Made by a program: the position numbers and the translations under genes. A stretch of 64,000 bases of DNA from JAAXHB01 sp965221635. Lineage in GTDB: Bacteria > Actinomycetota > Acidimicrobiia > Acidimicrobiales > Aldehydirespiratoraceae. The stretch covers positions 2,914,001 to 2,978,000 of the forward strand of contig OZ244902.1 of NCBI GenBank assembly GCA_965221635.1. The letters run 5' to 3'. This document shows, in pieces, positions 47,767 through 55,790 of the stretch. How positions within the stretch are numbered: position 1 is the stretch's first letter; each line of letters begins with the position of its first letter. The notes beneath the pieces are model-generated. The model was not told where the DNA came from. It saw nothing but the letters and a program-made list of their open reading frames with translations, and did not search any database.

Positions 47767-48573
47767 TCACAATTCCACAGCATTGTGGCCCGAGTCACCC
47801 TCCGGAGGGCGCACCGTGATGCCCGCGGCGGCCAGGGCGGCCTTCGCCTCGGCCACGGTGTGCTCGCCGTAGTGGAAGATCCCGGCTGCGAGCACGGCGT
47901 CCGCTTTGCCTTGCAGCACTCCCTCCACGAGATGGTCGAGCACGCCGACACCACCGCTGGCGATCACCGGCACGCCCGTGGCGTCCGCCACTTTGGAGGT
48001 GAGATCCAGGTCGAAGCCCTGCCTTGTGCCGTCACGATCCATGGATGTGAGCAGAATCTCACCCGCGCCGAGGCGCTCCACCTCAGCGGCCCATTGCAGG
48101 GCGTCGATGCCGGTGCGGGTGCGCCCGCCGTGGGTGTACACCTCGTAACCGCTTGGGGTGTCACCCGAGGAGCGGGCGTCTATTGCCACCACGCAGCACT
48201 GCGCCCCGAAGGTGCGGCTGATCTCTTGCACCACCTCGGGGCGGCGCACCGCTGCGGTGTTCACGCTCACCTTGTCCGCGCCGGCGCGCAGCAGCCGTCT
48301 GGCGTCGTCGCCTGTGCGGATCCCGCCGCCGATGGTGAACGGGATGAACACCTCCGCGGCCACCGCTTTGGCCATGTCCACCGTGGTGTCGCGGCGCTGC
48401 GACGAGGCGGTGATGTCCAGGAAGATCAGCTCGTCGGCGCCCTGGGCGTCGTAGCGGGCCGCCAGCTCCACCGGGTCACCGGCGTCGCGGATGTCCACGA
48501 AGTTCACGCCTTTCACCACGCGCCCTGCGTCCACGTCCAAACACGGGATCACCCGAATCGCTCGCACGGTCAC
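47767..48573 (-). CDS. hisF: Imidazole glycerol phosphate synthase cyclase subunit
   Basis: Closes the imidazole ring with ammonia supplied by HisH. 268 residues, TIM barrel. Catalytic Asp residues in VIPCLDVDAGRVVKG (N-terminal) and LTSMDRDGTRQGFD; phosphate loops IGGGIRT and IASGGVG. The GTG at 48573 overlaps the hisA stop by four bases (GTGA). Last gene of hisD-C-B-H-A-F. Confidence 0.96.
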   Translation of the reverse strand: MTVRAIRVIPCLDVDAGRVVKGVNFVDIRDAGDPVELAARYDAQGADELIFLDITASSQRRDTTVDMAKAVAAEVFIPFTIGGGIRTGDDARRLLRAGADKVSVNTAAVRRPEVVQEISRTFGAQCCVVAIDARSSGDTPSGYEVYTHGGRTRTGIDALQWAAEVERLGAGEILLTSMDRDGTRQGFDLDLTSKVADATGVPVIASGGVGVLDHLVEGVLQGKADAVLAAGIFHYGEHTVAEAKAALAAAGITVRPPEGDSGHNAVEL

Positions 48574-49385
48574 TGCGACTCTTCGGAGTTGAGGGCGGGG
48601 CTGGAGGCAGAGCTGCGGGCAGAGCTGCGGGCGGGGCTGAGGGCGGCGTCGATGGCGGTCACGGCCTGGGTCACACCGAAGCGCCTCTCGTACAGCGCCT
48701 TTCCCACGATCACCCCGGCAAGGCCACGGGTTTCGTCGGCGCCGCCTCGCAGTTGCGCCAGGTGTTGCAGGTCGCTCAGCGCGGCCACACCCCCCGAGGC
48801 CACCACGTCGATGTCGCTTCCGGTGGTGGCGTCGAGCACCGCGGCCAGCCCGGAACGGTCGGGGCCCACGAGCATGCCGTCTCGGGCGATGTCGGTGACC
48901 ACGAGCGCCTCGGCGCCGCTGTCGGCGAAGCGGCGGGCGGCTTCCAGCACCGACCGGCCCGACGGGTTGAGCCAGCCGTCGGTGGCCACCTCACCGCCAC
49001 GCGCGTCCAAGCCCACTGCCACGCGATGATCGGCTGCGAGTTGTTGCACCAACTCGGGGTCGCGCATCGCCGCGGTTCCCATCACCACCCGGCTCACGCC
49101 CGCGTCGAACCATGCTTGCGCGGCGGCGACGGTGCGCACCCCTCCCCCGGCTTGCACCGGCACGTCCACCGCGGCGGCGATGTCGGCCACGATCGGGGCG
49201 TTCTCGGCGTTGCCGGTGCGCGCCCCGTCGAGGTCGACCACGTGAATCCAGTGCGCGCCCTGGCCGGCCATGGTCACCGCCATTTGCACCGGGTCGGCGC
49301 CGTAGGTGGTTTCGGCGTTGTAGTCGCCCTGGCGGAGCCGCACGCAACGCCCGCCGAGAATGTCCACCGCGCAGAACAACTTCAC
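48570..49385 (-). CDS. hisA: ProFAR isomerase with repetitive C-terminal tail
   Basis: Amadori isomerase of histidine synthesis. 271 residues. Catalytic Asp in CAVDILGGRCVRL and in VVTDIARDGM; phosphate loops GGGVRT and ASGGVAAL. After the barrel (about residue 247) there is a tail of four-residue repeats, SPAR-SSAR-SSAS-SPAL, encoded by the 12-bp array 48591-48650. The GTG at 49385 has GAGGTG six bases upstream, supplied by another array (49386-49418). A separate trpF exists, so dual PriA activity is not required. Confidence 0.94.
   Translation of the reverse strand: MKLFCAVDILGGRCVRLRQGDYNAETTYGADPVQMAVTMAGQGAHWIHVVDLDGARTGNAENAPIVADIAAAVDVPVQAGGGVRTVAAAQAWFDAGVSRVVMGTAAMRDPELVQQLAADHRVAVGLDARGGEVATDGWLNPSGRSVLEAARRFADSGAEALVVTDIARDGMLVGPDRSGLAAVLDATTGSDIDVVASGGVAALSDLQHLAQLRGGADETRGLAGVIVGKALYERRFGVTQAVTAIDAALSPARSSARSSASSPALNSEESQ
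48591..48650. repeat. 12-bp tandem array, 5 units, coding for the HisA tail
   Basis: Units at 48591, 48603, 48615, 48627 and 48639 of the form GMGGGCRGRGCT. Twelve bases equal four codons, so the array stays in frame and produces tetrapeptide repeats at the HisA C-terminus, ending 17 bases before the hisF start codon. Confidence 0.88.
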
Positions 49386-49418
49386 TGTGTCACCTCTGTG
49401 TCACCTCTGTGTCACCTG
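49386..49418. repeat. 11-bp tandem array, 3 units, at the hisH/hisA junction
   Basis: TGTGTCACCTC at 49386 and 49397 and TGTGTCACCTG at 49408. On the coding strand each unit reads GAGGTGACACA or its one-base variant and carries a ribosome-site core. The unit nearest hisA directly abuts its GTG. The hisH stop codon (49401-49403) lies inside the middle unit. Confidence 0.92.
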
Positions 49419-50150
49419 CCTGTCCCCTCGGCTGTGGTCTCCAAAAGGGGCGCTGCTCGGTCGGCGGCGATCGGCGGCGGCCGCGGCGAAGTTGGCCAGG
49501 ATGCGCAAACCGGTGGCGGATGACTTCTCGGGATGGAACTGCACCGCCCACACGTTGTGGCGTGCCACCGCCGCGGTCACCTCGCCGCCGTAGTCACACA
49601 CCGCCACCGTGTTGTCGGAAGGCTCGGGCGCGAACGAATGCACGAAGTACACCCACGGCTCGGCGCCTGTCCCCGCCAGCATCGGATGGTCGGCGTGCTC
49701 GGGGCGACGGCGCAGAATGTTCCATTGCATCTGTGGGCGTTTCACGTTTCCCGCCAGCAGGCGCACACGCTGCTCGAACACTGCGAGGCCGCTGGTTCCG
49801 GGCGCCTCGTCGGAACCGGCGAACAGCATTTGCATGCCCACACAGATCCCCATGAAGGGGCGTCCCGATTCGATCGCGTCCATCACCGCCGTGTCGAGAC
49901 CGCTGCGCCCAAGCGCTGTCATGCACGGATCGAATGCGCCCACCCCCGGCAGCACGACACCATCAGCGGCCGCGATCAGCGCACTGTCGGTGGTGAGCAC
50001 CGACCGGGCGCCGGTGTGCTCGAACCCCTTCTGGGCGGAGTGCAGGTTGCCGATGCCGTAATCAACGATGGCGATCAGCGGCGGCTCACCCCCGCGGGTT
50101 GCGTCCGGGGCAGGCTGGGCGCGCCCGGTGGTTGCGGCACGGCTGGTCAT
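49401..50150 (-). CDS. hisH: Imidazole glycerol phosphate synthase glutamine amidotransferase subunit
   Basis: Supplies ammonia to HisF from glutamine. 249 residues, class I glutaminase: nucleophile Cys103 in GICVGMQMLF, oxyanion PGVGAF, and the His/Glu pair in VQFHPEKS. A tail of about 30 residues rich in Arg and Asp follows the domain. The ATG at 50150 is preferred, with CGGAA about nine bases upstream; the TTG just before it is less likely. Only 15 bases separate its stop from the hisA start. Confidence 0.94.
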   Translation of the reverse strand: MTSRAATTGRAQPAPDATRGGEPPLIAIVDYGIGNLHSAQKGFEHTGARSVLTTDSALIAAADGVVLPGVGAFDPCMTALGRSGLDTAVMDAIESGRPFMGICVGMQMLFAGSDEAPGTSGLAVFEQRVRLLAGNVKRPQMQWNILRRRPEHADHPMLAGTGAEPWVYFVHSFAPEPSDNTVAVCDYGGEVTAAVARHNVWAVQFHPEKSSATGLRILANFAAAAADRRRPSSAPFGDHSRGDRQVTQR

Positions 50151-50179
50151 CAAAGTGTTCCGGTGCGCTCCGCGGTGGT

Positions 50180-50770
50180 CTAGAGCGCGCCCTTGGTGGA
50201 CGGCACTGCTTGTCCTTCGGTTCGAACCGCGTCTCGCAACGCCCGGGCCACGCCCTTGAAGGTGGCCTCCACGATGTGGTGCGTGTTGCGTCCCCTGCGT
50301 TTGGTGACGTGCAAGGTGATGCCCGCCGCCACCACGAACGCTCGCAAGAACTCCTCCACCAACTGTGGGTCAAAAGGCGGGCGCCCCAGGATTTGAATGC
50401 CGGGGAACTCCACGTCGTAGTGCAGGAACGGCCGTCCGGACAGGTCGAGCACCACTTCCACCGCGGCTTCGTCGAGGGGCACGACCACGCTGGCGAAACG
50501 TCGCACGCCTGCCTTGTCACCCAGGGCGTCGCGGATCGCCTCGCCCAACACGATGCCGGTGTCCTCCACCGTGTGGTGGCTGTCCACCTCCAGATCGCCT
50601 CGGCACTCGACCTTCAAGCCCAGGCCGCCGTGGCGTCCGAGTTGGTCGATCATGTGATCAAAGAACGGCAACCCCGTGGAGGCGAACACGTCACCGGCGG
50701 TGTCGAGGTCGACGCTCACCTCCACCGATGTTTCCTTGGTGGCACGGGAACGAGAGGCATGGCGGCTCAT
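50180..50770 (-). CDS. hisB: Imidazoleglycerol-phosphate dehydratase
   Basis: Dehydrates IGP to imidazole acetol phosphate. 196 residues; Mn-binding motifs FFDHMIDQLGRHGG, DSHHTVEDTGI, FHYD-type LHYDVEF and GRNTHHIVEATFK. Monofunctional, without a phosphatase domain. ATG at 50770 with AGGAG seven bases upstream. Lies between hisC and hisH; 217 bases of spacer precede it, large for this operon. Confidence 0.96.
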   Translation of the reverse strand: MSRHASRSRATKETSVEVSVDLDTAGDVFASTGLPFFDHMIDQLGRHGGLGLKVECRGDLEVDSHHTVEDTGIVLGEAIRDALGDKAGVRRFASVVVPLDEAAVEVVLDLSGRPFLHYDVEFPGIQILGRPPFDPQLVEEFLRAFVVAAGITLHVTKRRGRNTHHIVEATFKGVARALRDAVRTEGQAVPSTKGAL

Positions 50771-50987
50771 GTTGGGCTCCTGTCCTGTGGCGCTCGGGTG
50801 TGGCGGGCTGCGCGCCGGTGCTTGACTTTGTGAGACGTGCTCGCTGCAACGATTCCGGTGCTGTGGGCGCAACATCGCCAGGGCGTGCAGTGTTTGCCTG
50901 CCGCGTTGACCTGCCGCTTCGAGGCGCCCATCGAGGTGTGTGCCAGGCTACGGCGCTGGGAGGGCTGGGGCCGACCGGCGCCAAGGT

Positions 50988-52094
50988 TCAGGCGGTGATT
51001 TCCTCGAGCGCCGCCAGGAACTGGTCGTTCTCGTCGGGGGCGCCCACCGTGACCCGCAGGCATCCCTCGAAGCGGGGCCACGACGAGCAGTTGCGCACCA
51101 GCACCGACCGGTCAACCAGCTCCTGCCACACTTGGTTGCCGCTGTGTTCGGTGGGACGGAACAAGATGTAGTTCGCCGAGGACGGCCACACTCTCATGGG
51201 CAGCGCCTCGAGGCCTGCCGAGAGCCGTTCCCGTTCCGACACCAGCGCCGCCACCCGATCTCGCATGGCCTCTTCGTGTTCGAGGGCGGCTATCCCGGCG
51301 GCTTGTTTGAGCGAATCAAGGTGGTACGGCAGGGCCACCTTCTCGAGTTCTGCCACCACCCAGGGCGGGCCGATCAGGTAGCCGAGGCGCAGGCCCGCCA
51401 TTGCCCACGCCTTCGAGTAGGTGCGGGTGACCACCAGCGGATCCTGCGATGTGGCGCCTTGCAGTTCGAGCGCGCTGTGCGGGGCGAACTCGGCGTACGC
51501 CTCGTCCACGCACAACAAGCCACCCGCGGCGCGTGCCGCTTCGAGGGTGGAGACGATGGTTTCGCGGGGTTCGACCAACCCGGTGGGATTGTTCGGCGAG
51601 CACAGAAACGTGAGCGCCGGTCGGGTTGCCGCGATCAGGCGCTGCGCTTCGGTCACGTCCACCGCGAAGTCGTCGCCCCTTTGGCCTTGAGCCACCTTTG
51701 CGCCAACCACGCGCAACAAGTGGCCGTGCATTGCGTAGGTGGGTTCGAACAGCGCCGCGGTGCGTCCCGCGGCGGCGTACGCCAACAGCAGACATTGCAG
51801 CACCTCGTTGGATCCGTTGGCCACGAACACCCGATCCGCGGTGGTGTCGTGACGCTGCGCGAGGCGCTCCCGCAGCAGTGTGGCGTTGCGGTCGGGGTAG
51901 CGGTGCCAGGCAACGTCCCCCGCGGCTCTCGCAACGGCCTGGGCCACCTGCTCCGGTGGCGGGTAGGGGCTCTCGTTGGTGTTGAGCCTCACCCGCACGT
52001 CAAGTTGCGGCGAGTGGTAACCGGCCATCAGCTCAATGGCTGCGCGGGCGCGCGCCGGGGGCGTGGGCGCGGAGTTCGTTGCGGACGAAGTCAT
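50988..52094 (-). CDS. hisC: Histidinol-phosphate aminotransferase
   Basis: PLP aminotransferase of fold type I, 368 residues. Substrate/cofactor motifs: RLNTNESPYPPP, NGSNEVLQ, SPNNPTG, VDEAYAEFA and PLP lysine Lys228 in RTYSKAWAMAGLRLGY. ATG at 52094, eight bases after the hisD stop. The frame stays open leftward into hisD but that part is not coding. Confidence 0.95.
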   Translation of the reverse strand: MTSSATNSAPTPPARARAAIELMAGYHSPQLDVRVRLNTNESPYPPPEQVAQAVARAAGDVAWHRYPDRNATLLRERLAQRHDTTADRVFVANGSNEVLQCLLLAYAAAGRTAALFEPTYAMHGHLLRVVGAKVAQGQRGDDFAVDVTEAQRLIAATRPALTFLCSPNNPTGLVEPRETIVSTLEAARAAGGLLCVDEAYAEFAPHSALELQGATSQDPLVVTRTYSKAWAMAGLRLGYLIGPPWVVAELEKVALPYHLDSLKQAAGIAALEHEEAMRDRVAALVSERERLSAGLEALPMRVWPSSANYILFRPTEHSGNQVWQELVDRSVLVRNCSSWPRFEGCLRVTVGAPDENDQFLAALEEITA

Positions 52095-52102
52095 GGCCGG
52101 CC

Positions 52103-53464
52103 TCACCTGCCCGTGGGGTCGGGGTCGGGGGTCACCCGGTCGCCATCGGGGGTTTCGGCTTGACTTCGCTCGGAGGCACAGATGGCGTCGCGGCGCAGTC
52201 GCACCGACTCGGCGTGCGCGGGGAGGCCCTCGGCGGTGGCCAGGGCGATCACGTGCGGCGCCAGTTGTGCCAGGCCGTGTGGTTCGGCGGTGACCACGTG
52301 GGTGCTCTTCATGAAGTCGCGCACCCCCAGAGCACCCGCGAAACGGGCAGTGCCGTTGGTGGGCAGCACATGGTTGGGCCCCGCGGCGTAGTCCCCCAGG
52401 CTGGCGGGAGTCCACGGGCCGCAGAACACCGCGCCGGCGTGGCGCACGCCTTGGAGCATCGTTTCGGGATCGGCCACCATCAGCTCGAGATGTTCGGGCG
52501 CCACCAGGTTCACCACCTCCAGCGCCTGTTCGGGTGACCCGCACACCACGCTGTAGCCGTTGCCGGTGAGGGTGCGCTCGATGTGTTGGCGGCGTGGCGC
52601 CTCGGCCACCAGTCTCGCCACCTCGGCCTCCACCGCGGCGGCTGTTGCGTCGTCCCATGTGACGAGCCATGCCAGCCCGTCGGGGCCGTGTTCGGCTTGG
52701 AGGATCACGTCGATCGCCGCAAAGGTGGCGTCGGCGTCGCGGTCGGCCATCACCACCACCTCCGATGGTCCCGCGTAAGACGAGGGCACGCCCACCACGC
52801 CTGCAACTTCTCGCTGTGCCAGCGCCACCCAGGTGCTGCCCGGCCCCACGATCACGTCCACCGCGCCCACCGATTCTGTGCCGTAGGCCAAAGCCGCCAC
52901 CGCTTGTGCCCCGCCGACGGGATGCACCCGGCTCACCCCCGCCGCCGCGGCCGCGGCCAAGGTGACGTCGGCCACCCGGCCGCTGTCGGAGGGCGGCACC
53001 GCCATTGCCACTTCGGTTACGCCGGCCACACGGGCAGGCACCGCGGTCATTATCACCGTGGACGGGTACGTGGCCCGCCCGCCGGGCACGTAACAGCCCG
53101 CGCTCGCCACGGGTCGGTGCAGTTCGCGCACCACCAGTCCATCGCCGCTGTGGCGGACGTCGCGGGGCAGCTGCGCGCGGTGGTACTCCTCCACGTTTCG
53201 CACCGCCACCGCCAACGCTTCGCGCAACTCCGCGGGCACTCGGTTCGCCGCGGCTTGCACCTCTGCGGGATCCACCACCAGGTCTTGCAGTTCCACGCCG
53301 TCGAACTGGCGGGTGAAGTCCCGCAGCGCCGCGTCGCCTCTGGCGCGCACCTCGGAAACGATTGCCCGCACCTGTTGCAGCGAGGGCTGCTCTTCGGCGT
53401 GTGGCCGCGGCAGATGCTCAGACACGGGCCCGGTGAGCCCTCGCAGGTCGATCCGGGTGAGCAT
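52103..53464 (-). CDS. hisD: Histidinol dehydrogenase
   Basis: Zn enzyme that oxidises histidinol to histidine with two NAD+. 453 residues. Motifs: AGCYVPGGRATYPSTVIM, HPVGGAQAVAALAYG, DVIVGPGSTWVALAQ, GPSEVVVMAD, the Zn/catalytic AEHGPD and NHVLPTNGTARF. It carries a 30-residue tail rich in Asp and Pro beyond the family end. First his gene in this run; hisG and hisE are absent from the window. Confidence 0.95.
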   Translation of the reverse strand: MLTRIDLRGLTGPVSEHLPRPHAEEQPSLQQVRAIVSEVRARGDAALRDFTRQFDGVELQDLVVDPAEVQAAANRVPAELREALAVAVRNVEEYHRAQLPRDVRHSGDGLVVRELHRPVASAGCYVPGGRATYPSTVIMTAVPARVAGVTEVAMAVPPSDSGRVADVTLAAAAAAGVSRVHPVGGAQAVAALAYGTESVGAVDVIVGPGSTWVALAQREVAGVVGVPSSYAGPSEVVVMADRDADATFAAIDVILQAEHGPDGLAWLVTWDDATAAAVEAEVARLVAEAPRRQHIERTLTGNGYSVVCGSPEQALEVVNLVAPEHLELMVADPETMLQGVRHAGAVFCGPWTPASLGDYAAGPNHVLPTNGTARFAGALGVRDFMKSTHVVTAEPHGLAQLAPHVIALATAEGLPAHAESVRLRRDAICASERSQAETPDGDRVTPDPDPTGR

Positions 53465-53531
53465 CAGGGCAACGCTAGGGCCCTTGCGGCTGCTGTCGGC
53501 TCATTCCCGGCGAGCTGGGCCAGGCCGAGCT

Positions 53532-53591
53532 GGGCTGGGCTGAGTCGGGCTGGGCTGAGTCGGGCCGGGCTAAGCCGGGCCGGGCCGTTCA
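53532..53591. repeat. 15-bp tandem array, 4 units, from the nth stop codon
   Basis: Units at 53532, 53547, 53562 and 53577; the first two are identical (GGGCTGGGCTGAGTC) and the others differ by a few bases. The nth stop codon is the last triplet of the array, which then fills most of the gap before hisD. Confidence 0.93.
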
Positions 53592-54233
53592 GCGGATGCT
53601 GCTGGAGGGGCAGTAGTCGTTCAGCACGCATTCCTCGCAGCGGGGGCGCCGGGCGATGCACACCCGGCGGCCGTGAAGGATCATCCGCAAACTGAAATCG
53701 CCACGCTGCGCCGCGGGGATCATCGGGTTGAGTTCGCGTTCGATGGTCACCGCGTCGTCTGATTCGGTGAGGCCAAGAAGGTTCGACAGTCGGGTCACGT
53801 GAGTGTCCACCGGCAGCCCAGGCAGTCCCATGGCCACGCTTCGCACCACGTTCGCGGTTTTGCGACCCACTCCTGGCAGGCGCACCAGGTCGCGCATGGC
53901 CGCGGGCACCTCCCCGCCGTATTCGTCCATCAGCATTCGCGCCATGCCCACCAGGTGCTTGGACTTGTTGCGATACAGGCCGATGGTGTTCACGTAGGGC
54001 TCGACTTGTTCGGGTTCCACCTCGGCGAGCGCCTCCGGGCCGCCGAAGCGTGCGAACAGCGCCGGTGTTGCCTTGTTCACCCCCACATCGGTGGACTGCG
54101 CGGCGAGGATCGTGGCCACCAGCAACTCGAACGGGTTGCGGAAGTTCAGTTCGCACACCGCCTCGGGATACTCCTCGGCGAGACGCTTGTGGGTTTCACG
54201 GGCACGCCCTTTGGGTGACCTGGGACGCCCCAT
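53589..54233 (-). CDS. nth: Endonuclease III
   Basis: DNA glycosylase/AP lyase for oxidised pyrimidines. 214 residues. Helix-hairpin-helix LPGVGRKTANVV with the catalytic Lys, catalytic Asp in VDTHVTRLSN, and a C-terminal 4Fe-4S cluster with spacing C-x6-C-x2-C-x5-C (VCIARRPRCEECVLNDYC). ATG at 54233 begins MGRPRSPKGRA; the frame extends further but through the 15-bp array 54387-54461. Precedes hisD. Confidence 0.95.
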   Translation of the reverse strand: MGRPRSPKGRARETHKRLAEEYPEAVCELNFRNPFELLVATILAAQSTDVGVNKATPALFARFGGPEALAEVEPEQVEPYVNTIGLYRNKSKHLVGMARMLMDEYGGEVPAAMRDLVRLPGVGRKTANVVRSVAMGLPGLPVDTHVTRLSNLLGLTESDDAVTIERELNPMIPAAQRGDFSLRMILHGRRVCIARRPRCEECVLNDYCPSSSIR

Positions 54234-54386
54234 CGCTTCGAGGCTAGTTGCGCCACCCGGCCCCGTGACCGCCCCACCCTCGGCTGGCCCGCTTGTCGCC
54301 TGGCAGGCTCGGTGGCACCCCGAGCGGCGCCCCTGCGAAACCCGCAGGCGATGACGCCACCGCTGCGGGCCTTGTACACAATGCCT

Positions 54387-54461
54387 GTAGTGGCCTCGTT
54401 CGCAGCGGCCTGGTTCGTAGTGGCCTTGTTCGTGGTGGCCTGGTTCGTAGTGGATTCGGCC
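54387..54461. repeat. 15-bp tandem array, 5 units, between nth and mshD
   Basis: Units at 54387, 54402, 54417, 54432 and 54447, consensus GTAGTGGCCTGGTTC. The array sits in the divergent intergenic region, 65 bases before the mshD start, so it may lie in the promoter or leader. It is open in several frames on both strands because the unit is a multiple of three, but no start site supports translation. Confidence 0.94.
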
Positions 54462-54525
54462 AGAGTGTGGGCAGTGTTGCCGCTCACCGGCCGAAGCGGC
54501 GCCCTCACAACGGAGACTTGTCGAC

Positions 54526-55221
54526 ATGGGCTACCAGACGCAGCAGGCAAATCCGGACGATCCCTCCTCGGGGTGGGTTGTCGAGGTCGGCGCCCCACGC
54601 GGGCCGGGAGCGCTCGACAGGGCACTTGAGGACGCCCTTGGGTCGCTCGACGGGTCGGCGCCGGTGCAGTTGTGGGTGCGTGAGGTGTCCGAGGGAGACA
54701 ACGAGGTCGCGGCCCGCCATGGCTTTGAGCCTTACCGTGACCTTTGGCAGCTGCGTTGCCCGTTGCCGCGCCCGCAACCGTCGGGTATGTCCACGAGGGC
54801 GTTCACCGAAGCCGACATCGACGAGTTCGTGACTGTCAACAACAGGGCCTTTCATTGGCATCCCGAACAGTCCGGTCTCACACCCGCGGCTGTGCGCTCC
54901 CAGATGAACGAGGCGTGGTTCGACGCCGACGGTTTCCGGTTGCATCACCGCCAAGGCCGTCTCGCGGGGTTTTGTTGGACGAAGATTCACGCCGACACCG
55001 ATCCCCCGCTCGGCGAGATCTACGTGATCGCGGTGGATCCCGACTTCACCGGCCAAGGCCTGGGTGCGCCCATGACGCTCGCCGGGCTCGAATGGCTCTC
55101 GGGGCGGGGGCTGCGCCACGGGATGCTCTACGTGGAGTCCGACAACGATCCGGCCAACGCCGTGTACCGCCGCATCGGCTTCACCCATCACAGCACAAAC
55201 AGGGCCTACCGACGGGCCTGA
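54526..55221 (+). CDS. mshD: Mycothiol synthase-like GNAT acetyltransferase (short N-terminal half)
   Basis: Acetylates Cys-GlcN-Ins with acetyl-CoA in the last step of mycothiol synthesis. 231 residues. The C-terminal GNAT domain is typical of MshD: VNNRAFHWHPEQSG, FCWTKIHAD, GEIYVIAVDPDFTGQGLGAPMTLAG, LYVESDNDPANAVYRRIGF. Known MshD has two GNAT domains in about 300 residues; here the first is reduced to about 80 residues. GGAGA lies about nine bases before the ATG. Supports an actinobacterial host. Confidence 0.85.
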   Translation: MGYQTQQANPDDPSSGWVVEVGAPRGPGALDRALEDALGSLDGSAPVQLWVREVSEGDNEVAARHGFEPYRDLWQLRCPLPRPQPSGMSTRAFTEADIDEFVTVNNRAFHWHPEQSGLTPAAVRSQMNEAWFDADGFRLHHRQGRLAGFCWTKIHADTDPPLGEIYVIAVDPDFTGQGLGAPMTLAGLEWLSGRGLRHGMLYVESDNDPANAVYRRIGFTHHSTNRAYRRA

Positions 55222-55280
55222 CGCTCCTCGGCTCGTTTCGCCGGGCGCGGGTTCGGCGGCAACCGCTACATACTTGCCCC

Positions 55281-55688
55281 ATGGCCGTCAATCGCGTGTG
55301 GGTAAATCCACGGATGCCGCAAGTTCTCTACATCGCCCAGATCTTGCTGTACATCCAGGGCGGCCTGGACCTGCTGTTCACCCTCACTGCGAGGTCGTTC
55401 TATTTTGAACTTTTCGGTTCGCAGCTGCTGGGACTCGTCTTCTACCTGGTGCTGGTGCCGGGAAAGGTGCTGGCCGCTTTCGGGATCGCCAATCGCAAAC
55501 GCTGGGGTTACGGCCTTGGCGTGCTGGCAGCGGTCACGCCTTTGGGGTTGCGGGTGGTGGTGGCGATGGCTCGAACCGACATTGGCTTGTTGTGGCGCCG
55601 TCCGATCGACTTGCTGTTCGACATTGTCCTGGTGGCGCTGCTGTTGCACACTCAAAGCCGCCAGGAAGTGCGCCACTGGAGCCGTTAG
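55281..55688 (+). CDS. Small integral membrane protein, unknown function
   Basis: 135 residues with about four hydrophobic segments. No family recognised. Starts MAVNRVWVNPRMPQVLYIAQ and contains VLVPGKVLAAFGIANRKRWGYG. Charged C-terminus. ATG at 55281 chosen as the first in frame after mshD; ribosome site weak. Lies between mshD and menG on the same strand. Confidence 0.7.
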   Translation: MAVNRVWVNPRMPQVLYIAQILLYIQGGLDLLFTLTARSFYFELFGSQLLGLVFYLVLVPGKVLAAFGIANRKRWGYGLGVLAAVTPLGLRVVVAMARTDIGLLWRRPIDLLFDIVLVALLLHTQSRQEVRHWSR

Positions 55689-55739
55689 GCGCCAAGCGTC
55701 TCGGCAATGTCGGTCGTGTCACCCGTAACGCCCCCTGAC

Positions 55740-55790
55740 CAATGAAGCACTGTCGCCAATGAAGCCCCGCCACCGATGAAGGCTCGGGCG
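55740..55790. repeat. 17-bp tandem array, 3 units, spanning the menG start codon
   Basis: Units at 55740, 55757 and 55774, sharing C(A/G)ATGAAG. The third unit holds the menG ATG (55776); the ATGs of the first two units (55742, 55759) are out of frame with it because 17 is not a multiple of three. Confidence 0.9.

Noticed and set aside
48570..49385. PriA-type dual HisA/TrpF enzyme
   Set aside because: A separate, complete trpF is present at 26579, so dual function is not needed; sequence motifs alone do not demand it.
53532..54461. CRISPR array
   Set aside because: Repeats are contiguous without spacers and only 15 bp long; no cas genes in the window.
54293..54832. Frames through the 54387-54461 array on both strands
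   Set aside because: The 15-bp unit keeps every frame open by chance; sequences are low complexity and conflict with mshD and nth starts.
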